A stretch of 64,000 nucleotides of DNA from Lachnospiraceae bacterium UBA3632 (GCA_002373975.1 DFKZ01000030.1:45632-109631), one strand, 5' to 3'. Counted from the first letter of the stretch, positions 26,135 to 35,638 are shown. Translations and numbers: made by a program. The notes: generated from the letters alone by a model not told the origin.

Positions 26135-28141
26135 ATGGCCGGTTTAAAGAATAAATATACCGAGAAGTACAAAAAGACCTACCACATGCCCCCGCAGGTC
26201 ACATATGACTGGGTAAAGAAGGATACGATCACAAAGGCACCCATATGGTGCAGCGTCGATCTTCGAGACGGGAATCAGGCGCTGATAGATCCCATGAGTC
26301 TTGATCAAAAGCTGGAATTCTTTGAGATGCTCGTGAAGATCGGTTTTAAGGAGATAGAGGTAGGTTTCCCCGCATCTTCCGAGACGGAATACGAATTTAT
26401 CCGCACTCTTATCGAGAAGGATATGATACCTGATGACGTGACCATACAGGTACTTACCCAGGCAAGAGAGCATATCATAAAAAAGACTTTTGATGCCGTA
26501 AAAGGCGCGCCCAAGGCGGTGGTCCATCTTTACAATTCCACTTCCGTGGAGCAGCGCGAGCAGGTATTTAAGAAAGATAAAGAAGCGATCAAAAAGATAG
26601 CTGTGGACGGAGCAAAGCTCCTCAAGAAGCTGGCTGACGAGACGGAAGGAAACTTCATGTTTGAGTACAGCCCCGAGAGCTTTTCGCAGACAGAACCCGA
26701 GTATGCTCTTGAAGTGTGCAACGCGGTGCTCGACGTGTGGAAGCCGAAAAAGGATAAAAAAGTGATAATAAATCTGCCCTCAACGGTGCAGGTTGCCATG
26801 CCTCATGTGTTTGCGTGTCAGATCGAGTACATGAGCAAAAACCTCAAGTACAGGGACAACGTTGTGCTGAGTGTACATCCCCACAATGACCGCGGAACCG
26901 GAGTGGGAGACGCGGAGCTGGGAGTGCTGGCCGGTGCGGACAGAGTGGAGGGTACTCTTTTCGGTAACGGAGAGAGAACAGGAAATGTAGATATCGTAAC
27001 GCTTGCCAACAATATGATGACACACGGCGTGGACAGCGGACTGGATTTCTCCAACATTATGGAGATACGTCAAAAGTATGAGGGCTTTACAAACCTTCCC
27101 GTACATGAAAGGACACCTTACGCAGGAGATCTGGTGTTTACTGCGTTTTCGGGATCACATCAGGATGCCATCAGCAAAGGTATGGCGTGGCGTGAAGCCG
27201 GAAAGACCGGAAAGAGATGGGATATTCCTTATCTTCCCATTGACCCTTCGGATGTTGGCCGTGAGTACGAGTCAGATGTGATCCGTATCAACTCAACCTC
27301 AGGAAAAGGCGGAGTTGCATTTGTCCTCAAGAATCAGTTTGGATTTGCGCTTCCCAAGGCAATGCAGGAGGAAGTCGGATATCTCATCAAAGGAGTGTCC
27401 GACAGGCGTCATCAGGAACTGCAGCCCGCCGAGATCTTCCAGATATTTGAGGAGAGTTATATCTCGCCCAAGGCTGTATTTGGGATACCGGAATGCCACT
27501 TCAAGCAGGAGAAGGGTATTACTGCGACTGTGACCGCTTCGGTAAAGAACGGAAAGAGAAAGATCGTCGCAAACGGAAACGGACGTCTCGACGCCGTGAG
27601 CAATGCAGTAAAGACCCTTTTCGGAATCGATTATGAGCTTTCGGTATACGAGGAGCATGCTATTTCAAAGAGTTCAAGCTCCAGTGCTGCGGCATATGTC
27701 GGTATCCTGCAGAACGAAAAGATGTACTGGGGTGTGGGCGTTGATGAAGATATCATCAAGGCATCCATAGGAGCTCTTGTAAGTGCGGTCAACCGCCTTG
27801 CCGGAGAGCAGCACATCACCGATGTAAGAGACGAGAGGATCATTGAACTTACCAGTTATATTCAGAGTAATTACAAGGGAGTTACTCTTGATGATCTGGC
27901 CGGTAAATTCCATCTCTCCAAGCCGTATCTTTCAAAGTATATACGTGAGAATGCCGGCGAGACATTCCAGGATCTGGTCAAGAATGAAAGAATGAAACGT
28001 GCGAAAAACCTCCTTCGCGGCACAAATATGAGCATAGAGAGTGTAGCGGAGGAAGTCGGATATGAAAATGTAGAGAACTTTAACAGGCTTTTCAAGAAGA
28101 TGTTCAAACAGACACCTCTTCAATATCGGAAAAACCTGTAA
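26135..28141 (+). CDS. leuA: 2-isopropylmalate synthase fused to an AraC-type DNA-binding domain
   Basis: 668 aa in one uninterrupted frame. Residues 1-555 are a complete long-type LeuA: catalytic barrel with metal Asp in DLRDGNQAL, SVHPHNDRGTG and NGERTGN, then the C-terminal leucine-binding allosteric domain ending GVGVDEDIIKASIGALVSAVN. Residues about 556-668 (encoded by 27800-28138) are an AraC-family double helix-turn-helix: VTLDDLAGKFHLSKPYLSKY, then MSIESVAEEVGYENVENFNR and the closing FKKMFKQTPLQYRK. LeuA normally ends near 555-565. The enzyme commits 2-ketoisovalerate to leucine synthesis and is normally inhibited by leucine; here the inhibitor domain directly abuts a DNA-binding domain. 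Ribosome site AGAGGAG precedes the ATG. It follows an aminotransferase and Lrp gene; the rest of leuBCD is not in the window. Confidence 0.95.
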   Translation: MAGLKNKYTEKYKKTYHMPPQVTYDWVKKDTITKAPIWCSVDLRDGNQALIDPMSLDQKLEFFEMLVKIGFKEIEVGFPASSETEYEFIRTLIEKDMIPDDVTIQVLTQAREHIIKKTFDAVKGAPKAVVHLYNSTSVEQREQVFKKDKEAIKKIAVDGAKLLKKLADETEGNFMFEYSPESFSQTEPEYALEVCNAVLDVWKPKKDKKVIINLPSTVQVAMPHVFACQIEYMSKNLKYRDNVVLSVHPHNDRGTGVGDAELGVLAGADRVEGTLFGNGERTGNVDIVTLANNMMTHGVDSGLDFSNIMEIRQKYEGFTNLPVHERTPYAGDLVFTAFSGSHQDAISKGMAWREAGKTGKRWDIPYLPIDPSDVGREYESDVIRINSTSGKGGVAFVLKNQFGFALPKAMQEEVGYLIKGVSDRRHQELQPAEIFQIFEESYISPKAVFGIPECHFKQEKGITATVTASVKNGKRKIVANGNGRLDAVSNAVKTLFGIDYELSVYEEHAISKSSSSSAAAYVGILQNEKMYWGVGVDEDIIKASIGALVSAVNRLAGEQHITDVRDERIIELTSYIQSNYKGVTLDDLAGKFHLSKPYLSKYIRENAGETFQDLVKNERMKRAKNLLRGTNMSIESVAEEVGYENVENFNRLFKKMFKQTPLQYRKNL

Positions 28142-28167
28142 GGAAATAGAAAGGAGCCGTTTTTAAA

Positions 28168-29658
28168 ATGTCTACAAGTGAAAATGCGCCTGAGAAGAAA
28201 GTTACAAAATACGAAAGAAAATTACAAAGGCGCGCTGAGGAGAAAAAGAAGGAGGCAAAATCACTTCTGATCTGGAAGATCGTGGGAATAGTATTTCTTG
28301 CAGCGGTAGTCGGAGGGATCGCTTCGTTCCCTGTAAGAAACTATATCGCAAAAAATAAAACCATAGTTACAGTGGATGGGGAAGCAATAAAGCCACTGGA
28401 ATTTGATTATATGTACAATACCGTGAAAGATAATTATATGACACAGTACAGCAGTTATCTTTCATACATGGGACTTTCGGAGGGAATGGATCCCGCATCT
28501 GCAATGTATTCGGATACACTTACCTTCAAGGATTATTTCGAACAGCTGGCAGTTGATCAGATCAAGCAGAACAGAGCGCTGGAAAAGCTCGCCGATGCGG
28601 ATGGTTTTAAGTACGACGCCTCTTCCGACTATGAGCTTTTTATAAAGAATGCGCAGGAAAGTGCAAAGAGCGCAGGTCTTTCTCTTAAAGATTATCTCAG
28701 ATCCGTATTTGGACAGTATGCAAGCAAGGCCGCACTTAAGCCGTTGATCGAGGACAATGCGAGAGTATCGGCATATTACTCCGAAAAATATGATTCCATG
28801 ATTCCTTCGGATTCGGAAATACAGGATTATTACAACGAGAATTCCGAAAGCTATGATTCGGTCGATTACTATATGACTACTGTATATGCAGATCTTCCCA
28901 CTGAGCCCACGGAGCTTGCGGATGAGGGAGCAACCGTAGCGGAGGATGGTACATATACCCCTTCGGATGCCGAAAAAGAGGCTGCTATGACTGCCGCAAG
29001 AGTTAAAGCCGATGAAGCGGAAGTTAATATTCTGACAGATGGAGAGCTCCACACCGGTGAGCTCAGGACAGCGGTACCCTACTATGTACGCGATTGGCTG
29101 TTTGACAGTGAAAGGGTAGAAGGGGACACCACAGTACTGGAGAATGAAGCATCAAGTATGTATTATGTACTCAGCTTTTCTGCGCGTTACCTCAAGGATG
29201 ATCCCACTGTAAGTCTCCGTGCGATAGTTGCCGAGACTGAAAAGGGCGAAGAGATAATGGCGGAGTACGAGTCTTCCGGCAAAACGGAGCAGGCATTTGA
29301 GGATCTGGTAAAGAAGTATACCATTGACACAAGTGCTTTATCCCGGGGAGGATTATATGAAGATCAGGATATTTCCTCGTACGATCAGGAAATACAGGAC
29401 TGGCTTCTTTCATCTGACCGCAAGCAGGGAGACGTAAAGGCTTTTACAATAGCGGATGTGTATTCATATATTGTTTATTATGTGGGTGAAGGAAAACCTC
29501 TTTGGAAGGCAAATGTTATCGATGCCATGATGAACACAAAAATGACCGATTTTATCGATTCCATCACGGAGAGTATCAAGGTTGAAGGAGACCTGAATTA
29601 CTTGAAGGTTGAGGCTTCTTCCGCTGAAACCGACCAGACAGAGGGTACAGCTGAATAA
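28168..29658 (+). CDS. Membrane-anchored peptidyl-prolyl isomerase/foldase (PrsA/SurA-like)
   Basis: 496 aa. Charged cytoplasmic N-terminus, one membrane helix at about 31-52 (LLIWKIVGIVFLAAVVGGIA), then an extracytoplasmic chaperone domain starting TIVTVDGEAIKPLEFDYMY, the usual SurA_N-type beginning. The region about 345-455 (VSLRAIVAETEKGEEIM, FEDLVKKYTIDTSALSRGGLYED, AFTIADVYSYIVYYVGEG) is parvulin-like but diverged. No lipobox, unlike PrsA. Likely helps secreted proteins fold. AAGGAG precedes the ATG. Confidence 0.8.
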   Translation: MSTSENAPEKKVTKYERKLQRRAEEKKKEAKSLLIWKIVGIVFLAAVVGGIASFPVRNYIAKNKTIVTVDGEAIKPLEFDYMYNTVKDNYMTQYSSYLSYMGLSEGMDPASAMYSDTLTFKDYFEQLAVDQIKQNRALEKLADADGFKYDASSDYELFIKNAQESAKSAGLSLKDYLRSVFGQYASKAALKPLIEDNARVSAYYSEKYDSMIPSDSEIQDYYNENSESYDSVDYYMTTVYADLPTEPTELADEGATVAEDGTYTPSDAEKEAAMTAARVKADEAEVNILTDGELHTGELRTAVPYYVRDWLFDSERVEGDTTVLENEASSMYYVLSFSARYLKDDPTVSLRAIVAETEKGEEIMAEYESSGKTEQAFEDLVKKYTIDTSALSRGGLYEDQDISSYDQEIQDWLLSSDRKQGDVKAFTIADVYSYIVYYVGEGKPLWKANVIDAMMNTKMTDFIDSITESIKVEGDLNYLKVEASSAETDQTEGTAE

Positions 29659-31047
29659 ATGATCCGAATCGGAAAAATGGACCAGCAGGAAAAAGTGAAT
29701 TATATGCTTACCGAGAGGATTCCGGTCCTCATCGGTAAGCTTTCTCTTCCTACGATAATCAGTATGATCATCACGGCAGTCTATAATATGGCAGACACCT
29801 TTTTCGTCGGAAGGATAAACACTCAGGCCACTGCTGCGGTGGGTCTGGTTCTTCCTGTTATGGCAGTTATTCAGGCAATCGGGTTTTATTTCGGACAGGG
29901 ATCGGGAACGTTTATCTCAAGAAAGCTTGGAGCAGGAGAATCCGAAGAGGCGGAGAAAATGGCCTCTACAGGATTCTTTTATGCTTTTTTTATAGGATTG
30001 ATCGCTGCCCTGGCGGGAGTATTATTTGTGAATCCCCTTGCGGGGATACTGGGAGCAACCGAGACCACCCTGTCGTACACGGTTGATTACCTCAGGATAA
30101 TCCTTTTTGGCGCTCCTTTTACTATGTGCAGCTTTGTTCTCAACAACCAGCTCAGATTTCAGGGAAGTGCGACATATGCCATGATCGGCATTTGTTCCGG
30201 TGGCCTTCTTAATATGTGCCTGGATCCGCTGCTTATCTTTGTGTTTAAGCTGGGAGTGGGCGGCGCGGCTTTGGCAACGGTTATCGGGCAGTTCATCAGC
30301 TTTACGATTCTTTTTTCAATGACCAGGCGAGGCGGTAATCTGAAGGTTAGAATAAAGAGCTTCAGCTTCAGAGGGTATTATTTCTTAGAGATCTTCAAGG
30401 GAGGTTTTCCCTCCCTGTTAAGGCAGGCTCTCGGGAGCATTGCATCACTTCTGGTCAACCGTTCGGCAGGAACCTACGGCGATCAGAATCCTGACGCCGC
30501 GATAGCGGCGATGACCATAGTCAACAAGATATTCATGTTCAGTCACTCGGCTCTTATAGGATTCGGACAGGGATTTCAGCCGGTCTGCGGAATGAACTAC
30601 GGCGGAAAGAAGTATGCAAGAGTACGTGAAGCTTTCTGGTTCTGCGTGAGAGTAGGATTTGTGATACTGCTGGGGATAGCTGTGGTATGCTTTGTTTTTT
30701 CAGAGCCGATAATAGGAGCTTTTTCCAAGAGCGGCGATAAGGATGTTATAGAAATAGGGAAAACGGCTTTAAGGTTCCAGATGGTTATTTTCCCTCTTAA
30801 TTCAATGGCAGTACTTTCAAATATGATGCTGCAATCTGCGGGAAAGACTCTCAGAGCATCAATATTGTCGGCTGCCAGACAGGGACTGTTTCTTATTCCG
30901 ATAGTGACGATCCTTCCGTTATTCATTGGTTTGAGAGGTGTGCAGATGGCGCAGATGTGGGCAGACCTTTGCTCGTTTATCGTCACGCTGCCGATTGTAT
31001 TCGGGTTCTTACGCGAAATGAAGCGGGAGGAAGCATTAAATGTTTGA
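29659..31047 (+). CDS. MATE family efflux transporter
   Basis: 462 aa with about 12 membrane helices. N-terminal LIGKLSLPTIISMIITAVYNMADTFFVG is the MATE signature, repeated in the second half (LLRQALGSIASLLVNRSAG, ALIGFGQGFQPVCGMNYG). Exports drugs or metabolites using a Na+ or H+ gradient; substrate unknown. Begins directly after the foldase stop (TAAATG) and overlaps the HAD gene by 8 bases, so all three are one transcript. Confidence 0.93.
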   Translation: MIRIGKMDQQEKVNYMLTERIPVLIGKLSLPTIISMIITAVYNMADTFFVGRINTQATAAVGLVLPVMAVIQAIGFYFGQGSGTFISRKLGAGESEEAEKMASTGFFYAFFIGLIAALAGVLFVNPLAGILGATETTLSYTVDYLRIILFGAPFTMCSFVLNNQLRFQGSATYAMIGICSGGLLNMCLDPLLIFVFKLGVGGAALATVIGQFISFTILFSMTRRGGNLKVRIKSFSFRGYYFLEIFKGGFPSLLRQALGSIASLLVNRSAGTYGDQNPDAAIAAMTIVNKIFMFSHSALIGFGQGFQPVCGMNYGGKKYARVREAFWFCVRVGFVILLGIAVVCFVFSEPIIGAFSKSGDKDVIEIGKTALRFQMVIFPLNSMAVLSNMMLQSAGKTLRASILSAARQGLFLIPIVTILPLFIGLRGVQMAQMWADLCSFIVTLPIVFGFLREMKREEALNV

Positions 31048-31930
31048 ACGCAAGGCACTTGTGCTTGATATAGACGGGACACTTACCAATTCAAAAAAGG
31101 AGATAACCCCCAAAACAGCAGAAGCCATCAGAGGCATTATGAAGGCAGGACACGCGCTGATCCTGGCTTCCGGACGTCCCACACCGGGAATGAGACGGTA
31201 CGAAAGAGAACTTGAGCTTGGAAAATACGGCGGTTATCTTCTTTCTTTCAACGGCGCAAGGATAATAGACTGCAAAAGCCAGGATGTGATCCTTCAGAGA
31301 ACTCTTCCGAAGAATATTCCCTGCGAGGTGTATGAATTTGCCAGAGAAAAGGAAGCGGGGATCATATCCTACTATCTGGGAGAAAACAGAGAAGACTACG
31401 AAGCACGCGGGAAAAGCCTTGAAAAAAAGGGGATAGATCCAAAGGGATCTTACGTGCTTTCTGCTTTTGAGCCGGATGAATATATTTTGCTGGAAGCAAG
31501 GATCAACGGACTCCCGGTGATAACCGTATACGATTTTGAAGAGTTTATTAATTACCCTGTCAATAAATGCCTGATCACAGCCCCCGGCATGCTTGCCGCA
31601 GGCTATGAGAAGGAGCTTATCGCCCGGTACGGGGATACTCTCTCAATCTACAGATCGGAGGAATTTTTCCTTGAGGCCATGCCGTATAAGGTGAGCAAAG
31701 CGTATTCTCTTGATTCGATCCTGGGAAAGATCGGTGTTAAAAGGGAAAACACCGTCTGCTGCGGGGACGGCTTTAACGATATTTCGATGATAAAGTACGC
31801 AGGGGTAGGCGTTGCGATGGCTAACGCCCGCGAGGAAGTCAGAAAAGAAGCGGATTTTGTCACAGGCTCAAATGACGAGGACGGGCTTGTTGAAGTTATA
31901 GACAGATTTATAATGAGAGGGGAAAAGTAA
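31040..31930 (+). CDS. HAD superfamily (Cof-type, IIB) sugar phosphatase
   Basis: 296 aa. Motif I LDIDGTLTN with nucleophile Asp10 and Asp12, motif II LILASGRP, and motif IV CCGDGFNDISMIKYAGVGVAM; a type IIB cap lies between. Usually dephosphorylates sugar phosphates or flavin precursors; substrate not predictable. Start codon overlaps the MATE gene by 8 bases. Confidence 0.93.
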   Translation: MFERKALVLDIDGTLTNSKKEITPKTAEAIRGIMKAGHALILASGRPTPGMRRYERELELGKYGGYLLSFNGARIIDCKSQDVILQRTLPKNIPCEVYEFAREKEAGIISYYLGENREDYEARGKSLEKKGIDPKGSYVLSAFEPDEYILLEARINGLPVITVYDFEEFINYPVNKCLITAPGMLAAGYEKELIARYGDTLSIYRSEEFFLEAMPYKVSKAYSLDSILGKIGVKRENTVCCGDGFNDISMIKYAGVGVAMANAREEVRKEADFVTGSNDEDGLVEVIDRFIMRGEK

Positions 31931-31954
31931 GAGTATCAGTAAAGGGATCAGGAT

Positions 31955-33307
31955 TTGTCGGAAGTAAGGATAACAATACCGGAAAGGGTCAATTCCATAA
32001 TAAAAACGCTTGAGGATGCAGGCTATGAAGCTTATGCGGTGGGAGGCTGCATAAGAGATATCATACTGGGAAGAAAACCCCAGGACTGGGATATAACCAC
32101 GTCCGCACTTCCGCAGCAGGTGAAATCTTTGTTCAGGCGTACCGTCGATACCGGGATAAAGCACGGGACAGTGACGGTAATGATAGGTGACGAAGGCTTT
32201 GAAGTAACCACTTACCGGGTGGACGGAATATATGAGGACGGAAGACACCCAAGGGATGTGAGCTTTACAAGAGAGCTTAAGGAAGATCTCAGAAGGCGTG
32301 ATTTTACAATAAATGCCATGGCTTACAATGACAGGGACGGCCTTGTGGATCTTTACGGAGGAATGGATGATATAGATAATAAGATCATCCGCTGCGTGGG
32401 GGAGCCCGAGGAAAGATTTGGAGAGGATGCCCTCAGGATGCTTCGCGCGATTCGGTTTTCCGCCCAGCTCGGGTATGAGATAGATACCGATACGGAAAAG
32501 GCCATAAGCAAGCTTTCCGGAAATCTTAAAAAGATCAGTGCAGAGAGAATACATACGGAGCTTATCAAAACGCTTGTATCAGACCACCCGGAGAAGATCG
32601 AGAAGGCTTACGAACTCGGTCTTACAGCAGTATTTTTACCGGAGTTTGACACGGCGATGCAAACCGAGCAGAATCACCCGCATCACTGTTACAGTGTGGG
32701 AAAACATATAATCAAAAGTATCTGTGAGATAGAAGCAGATCCGGTGCTGAGGCTGGCGATGCTTCTTCATGATATCGGAAAGCCAAAGACACTTACGATA
32801 GATGAAGAAGGAAAAACTCATTTTCATGGTCATCCGGCCGTCAGCGAGAGGATGGGCGTAGCCATCATGAGGCGTTTAAAGATGGATAATGACACCATCA
32901 GAAAGGTATCGGTCCTGGTCAGATATCATGATTACGGAAACGCGTTACCTGCCACGGAAAAGACAGTAAGACGCGCACTCAACAAGATCGGTGACGATCT
33001 GTTTGATGATTTCCTTAAAGTGAAGGAAGCGGATGTATACGCGCAAAGCGATTATCTGCGCAAGGAGAAGCTGGAGAAGATCGCCGAGTGGAGGCGCCTC
33101 TACTTAGAGATCAGAGAAGAAGGACAGTGCTATTCCATCAAAAATATGAAGATAAGCGGAAAAGATCTGATTGCACTGGGGATGCCCGCCGGACCCGGGA
33201 TAGGGAACATTCTGGACAAGCTTCTTGATGAGGTGCTGGATGATCCCGGGAAAAACAACAGAGAATACCTGCTAAAGAGAGCAGAGGAACTGAGGTCCTG
33301 CCCGTAA
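31955..33307 (+). CDS. cca: CCA tRNA nucleotidyltransferase with HD domain
   Basis: 450 aa. Adds CCA to tRNA 3' ends. Nucleotidyltransferase motif GGCIRDIILGRKPQDWDITT with metal-binding DWD, RRDFTINAMAYN, and the nucleotide-selection motif EDALRMLRAIRFSAQLG. The C-terminal half has an HD domain (HHCYSVGKHI, LLHDIGKP). TTG start at 31955 with AAAGG 8 bases upstream; no closer ATG fits the conserved N-terminus. The tRNA-Leu gene in this window lacks an encoded CCA, so this enzyme is needed. A weak GC hairpin (33312-33324) follows the stop. Confidence 0.95.
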   Translation: MSEVRITIPERVNSIIKTLEDAGYEAYAVGGCIRDIILGRKPQDWDITTSALPQQVKSLFRRTVDTGIKHGTVTVMIGDEGFEVTTYRVDGIYEDGRHPRDVSFTRELKEDLRRRDFTINAMAYNDRDGLVDLYGGMDDIDNKIIRCVGEPEERFGEDALRMLRAIRFSAQLGYEIDTDTEKAISKLSGNLKKISAERIHTELIKTLVSDHPEKIEKAYELGLTAVFLPEFDTAMQTEQNHPHHCYSVGKHIIKSICEIEADPVLRLAMLLHDIGKPKTLTIDEEGKTHFHGHPAVSERMGVAIMRRLKMDNDTIRKVSVLVRYHDYGNALPATEKTVRRALNKIGDDLFDDFLKVKEADVYAQSDYLRKEKLEKIAEWRRLYLEIREEGQCYSIKNMKISGKDLIALGMPAGPGIGNILDKLLDEVLDDPGKNNREYLLKRAEELRSCP

Positions 33308-33350
33308 GGCCGCCTCGCGGAGGCTGTTTATCAAGAGAACGGAGTAATCT

Positions 33351-34886
33351 GTGAAAAAGACGGTACAAAGAGAGAAAACGGAATACGGAATGCGAAAGAT
33401 AATGAGCCTTCTGTTATGCTCATGTATGGTTTTTGCATGCGCCTGTGCAAAAGAGAGTGCTGTGGAAAAACCGGTGCAGGAAGCTGCCCCCACGCAGATA
33501 TCTATTACTATCGGACCGGACAATTACGATTCGGCCGACACGCCGATCATCATTGAAAAAGATGATGAGAAGAAGACCATGACATTCTTTAACATCGACG
33601 TGGGGAAGAAGTATACCCTGGAATATGACGGCACCACCTGCTTCTACGATAAATACGGAAAATCGCTGACACCGTCACAGATCGTGACGGGGGATATAGT
33701 GGACGTGAAGTTCCTCAAATCAAAAAAACATCTTGTGTCGGTACAGCTTTCCGAAAGCAGCTGGAGTATAAAGGAGACGGAAAGATATTCCCTGAATCCT
33801 AAAAAGCATGAAATAACCATCGGGGAAGATATATATAAGATAAGCTCAGATGCGGTTTATTTTTCCGAGGGAAAAAGAGTTGAGGAGAGGGATATAATAG
33901 AAACAGATACTCTTTCGTTCCAGGGAATCGGGAATATAGTCTATAGCGTGAGTGTAGAGAAGGGGCACGGATACCTGCGGCTTACCGGACATCAGGGGTT
34001 TGAAGGTGGTTGGATAGAAATAGGAAATTCCGTTATCAGCAAGGTGACGGAGGAGATGCTTATAACGGTTCCCGAAGGAAAGTATCAGGTTAAGATAAGT
34101 AATGAGGGAACTACGGCTGAAAAGACGGTAGTAATAAACAGGAACAGTGAATCGACAGTGGATTTTGCGGATGTGGAGTTTGCCACTCCAAAAACAGGAA
34201 CCGTGCTGTTTTCCATTACTCCATCCAAAGCAAAGTTGTTTATCGACGGAGAAGAGGCGGATGTTTCCGAAGGAGTGGAGCTCACCTACGGTTTGCATCA
34301 GCTTATCTGCAAGGCTGACGGTTATAAGACCATTACCCAGTATCTTAATGTCGGGCAGCAGGCGGCAGGAATAGATATAACGCTCGAAAAGTCCGACGGG
34401 GAGGAACAGAAGGAAGAGGAATCCACCGACAAAAAGGATGAAACCACGGATCCCGACAAAAAGACCGAGGGCGAGGGAACAGGAGAGAACAAGGACAACA
34501 AGGACAATAAGGACAACAAGGAAGGCACGGAAAACAAGGACGGCGAGGGAACAAACGGCACTCAGGAGGGAAGTAACACCGAGAGCGGCGAAACACAGAA
34601 TAATACAACAGAAGGATCCGGAACAGGCGAAAATACCGACAACGGAAGTACTCCGGATGTTACAACCACATATTACAAGGTGTATATTGATTCACCAACA
34701 GATACGGAAATCTATCTGGACGGAGCTTATGTGGGCATCTGTCCCTGCAGTTTCAAGAAGACGGAAGGCCTGCATGTATTAACCCTGAGCAGAGACGGCT
34801 ATATCACCAGAAGCTACACTATTCAGGTGGATGGAGAAGACCGCGATATATCGTTTTCATTTGCGGAGCTGATAAAAACACCTTAA
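33351..34886 (+). CDS. Lipoprotein with two PEGA domains and a repetitive linker
   Basis: 511 aa. Basic N-terminus and hydrophobic signal ending in a cysteine (VFACACA), so probably lipid-anchored outside the membrane. Residues about 45-270 are beta-rich and unrecognised. PEGA domain 1 is about residues 283-347 (ITPSKAKLFIDGEEA, YGLHQLICKADGYKT) and PEGA domain 2 is the C-terminal 65 residues (PTDTEIYLDGAYVGICP, EGLHVLTLSRDGYITRS). Between them lies a low-complexity Glu/Lys/Asn/Thr/Gly spacer with 9-base repeats. PEGA domains are surface modules of unclear function. GTG start at 33351 follows CGGAG at 7 bases; an ATG at 33390 would give a more typical signal peptide. Confidence 0.85.
   Translation: MKKTVQREKTEYGMRKIMSLLLCSCMVFACACAKESAVEKPVQEAAPTQISITIGPDNYDSADTPIIIEKDDEKKTMTFFNIDVGKKYTLEYDGTTCFYDKYGKSLTPSQIVTGDIVDVKFLKSKKHLVSVQLSESSWSIKETERYSLNPKKHEITIGEDIYKISSDAVYFSEGKRVEERDIIETDTLSFQGIGNIVYSVSVEKGHGYLRLTGHQGFEGGWIEIGNSVISKVTEEMLITVPEGKYQVKISNEGTTAEKTVVINRNSESTVDFADVEFATPKTGTVLFSITPSKAKLFIDGEEADVSEGVELTYGLHQLICKADGYKTITQYLNVGQQAAGIDITLEKSDGEEQKEEESTDKKDETTDPDKKTEGEGTGENKDNKDNKDNKEGTENKDGEGTNGTQEGSNTESGETQNNTTEGSGTGENTDNGSTPDVTTTYYKVYIDSPTDTEIYLDGAYVGICPCSFKKTEGLHVLTLSRDGYITRSYTIQVDGEDRDISFSFAELIKTP
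34488..34523 (+). repeat. Four 9-base tandem repeats in the PEGA lipoprotein linker
   Basis: Four near-identical units of AACAAGGAC encode Asn-Lys-Asp four times (last unit ends Asn-Lys-Glu). In-frame repeats such as this can change copy number by slippage and alter spacer length without frameshift. Confidence 0.8.
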
Positions 34887-34942
34887 ATGTGATCAAAATA
34901 CTCAAAAAATGCGATTTTCTGCGACTTTTATGGCCGTTTTTC

Positions 34943-34971
34943 TTGACAAATGCTGTGAAAATAAGTATATA
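34943..34971 (+). promoter_or_regulatory. Strong promoter of hup
   Basis: TTGACA at 34943-34948, 17 bases, TATATA at 34966-34971. The expected transcript start is near 34978, at the base of a short hairpin (34978-34996, arms GTAGCT and AGCTAC). AGGAGG follows before the HU start at 35030. Confidence 0.8.
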
Positions 34972-35029
34972 TAAATAGTAGCTTGTTTAGAGCTACCAAT
35001 AATCTCACATTTTAGGAGGAAAATTCAAA

Positions 35030-35302
35030 ATGAACAAGACTGAGTTTGTTGCAGCTGTTGCACAGGAAGCTAAGCTTTCCAAGAAGGACGCACAGGAAGC
35101 AGTTAACGCTTTCATCGCTGTTGTTACCAAGGCTCTTAAGAAGAACGATAAGGTTCAGCTCGTTGGTTTCGGTACTTTCGAGGTTGTTAAGAGAGCAGCT
35201 CGTGAGGGAAGAAATCCTCAGACCGGCAAGACCATGAAGATTAAGGCTTCTAAGGCTCCTAAGTTCAAGGCTGGTAAGGCTCTTAAGGACGCTGTAAACT
35301 AA
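35030..35302 (+). CDS. hup: HU family DNA-binding protein
   Basis: 90 aa, full-length HU. MNKTEFVAAVAQEAKLSKKD start, VQLVGFGTFEV strand, and the DNA-binding arm with GRNPQTGKTMKI. Bends and compacts DNA. Strong promoter, AGGAGG ribosome site, frequent-codon usage and its own terminator indicate very high expression as a separate unit. Confidence 0.98.
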   Translation: MNKTEFVAAVAQEAKLSKKDAQEAVNAFIAVVTKALKKNDKVQLVGFGTFEVVKRAAREGRNPQTGKTMKIKASKAPKFKAGKALKDAVN

Positions 35303-35325
35303 TTAAGTTTGGTTTAGAGATTATC

Positions 35326-35358
35326 AAAGAGCGCGCCCTTCGCGGACGCGCTCTTTTT
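35326..35358 (+). terminator. Rho-independent terminator of hup
   Basis: A stem with arms AGAGCGCG and CGCGCTCT is followed by TTTTT (through 35357). Ends the hup transcript 24 bases after its stop. Confidence 0.9.
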
Positions 35359-35395
35359 GCCTCATAGAGGGAATACAGATTAATAGGGCAGTAAT

Positions 35396-35638
35396 ATGAG
35401 ATTAGATAAGTTTTTAAAGGTTTCCAGACTGATAAAGAGGCGGACCATAGCTAATGAAGCCTGCGATACGGGCAGGGTTATGATCAACGACAAGCCGGCA
35501 AAGGCGTCAACAAATGTCAAGGTCGGGGATATTCTTACAATATCGTTTGGCAATAAGGATGTAAAAGTCGAGGTTCTGGACGTACAGGAAACGGTAAAAA
35601 AGGACGAGGCTAAAGAGCTGTTCAGATATATTGGGTGA
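35396..35638 (+). CDS. rqcP: S4-domain RNA-binding protein RqcP (YabO family)
   Basis: 80 aa, nearly all one S4 domain (MRLDKFLKVSRLIKRRTIA, GRVMINDKPAK, VGDILTISFG). In Bacillus this protein (RqcP, formerly YabO) helps RqcH add alanine tails during ribosome quality control. Its position between hup and divIC matches Firmicutes gene order. Confidence 0.93.
   Translation: MRLDKFLKVSRLIKRRTIANEACDTGRVMINDKPAKASTNVKVGDILTISFGNKDVKVEVLDVQETVKKDEAKELFRYIG

Noticed and set aside
34322..34608. Minus-strand open frames opposite the PEGA linker
   Set aside because: They are low-complexity mirrors of the repetitive Lys/Glu/Asn codons (runs of Ser, Pro, Leu, Cys), without ribosome sites.
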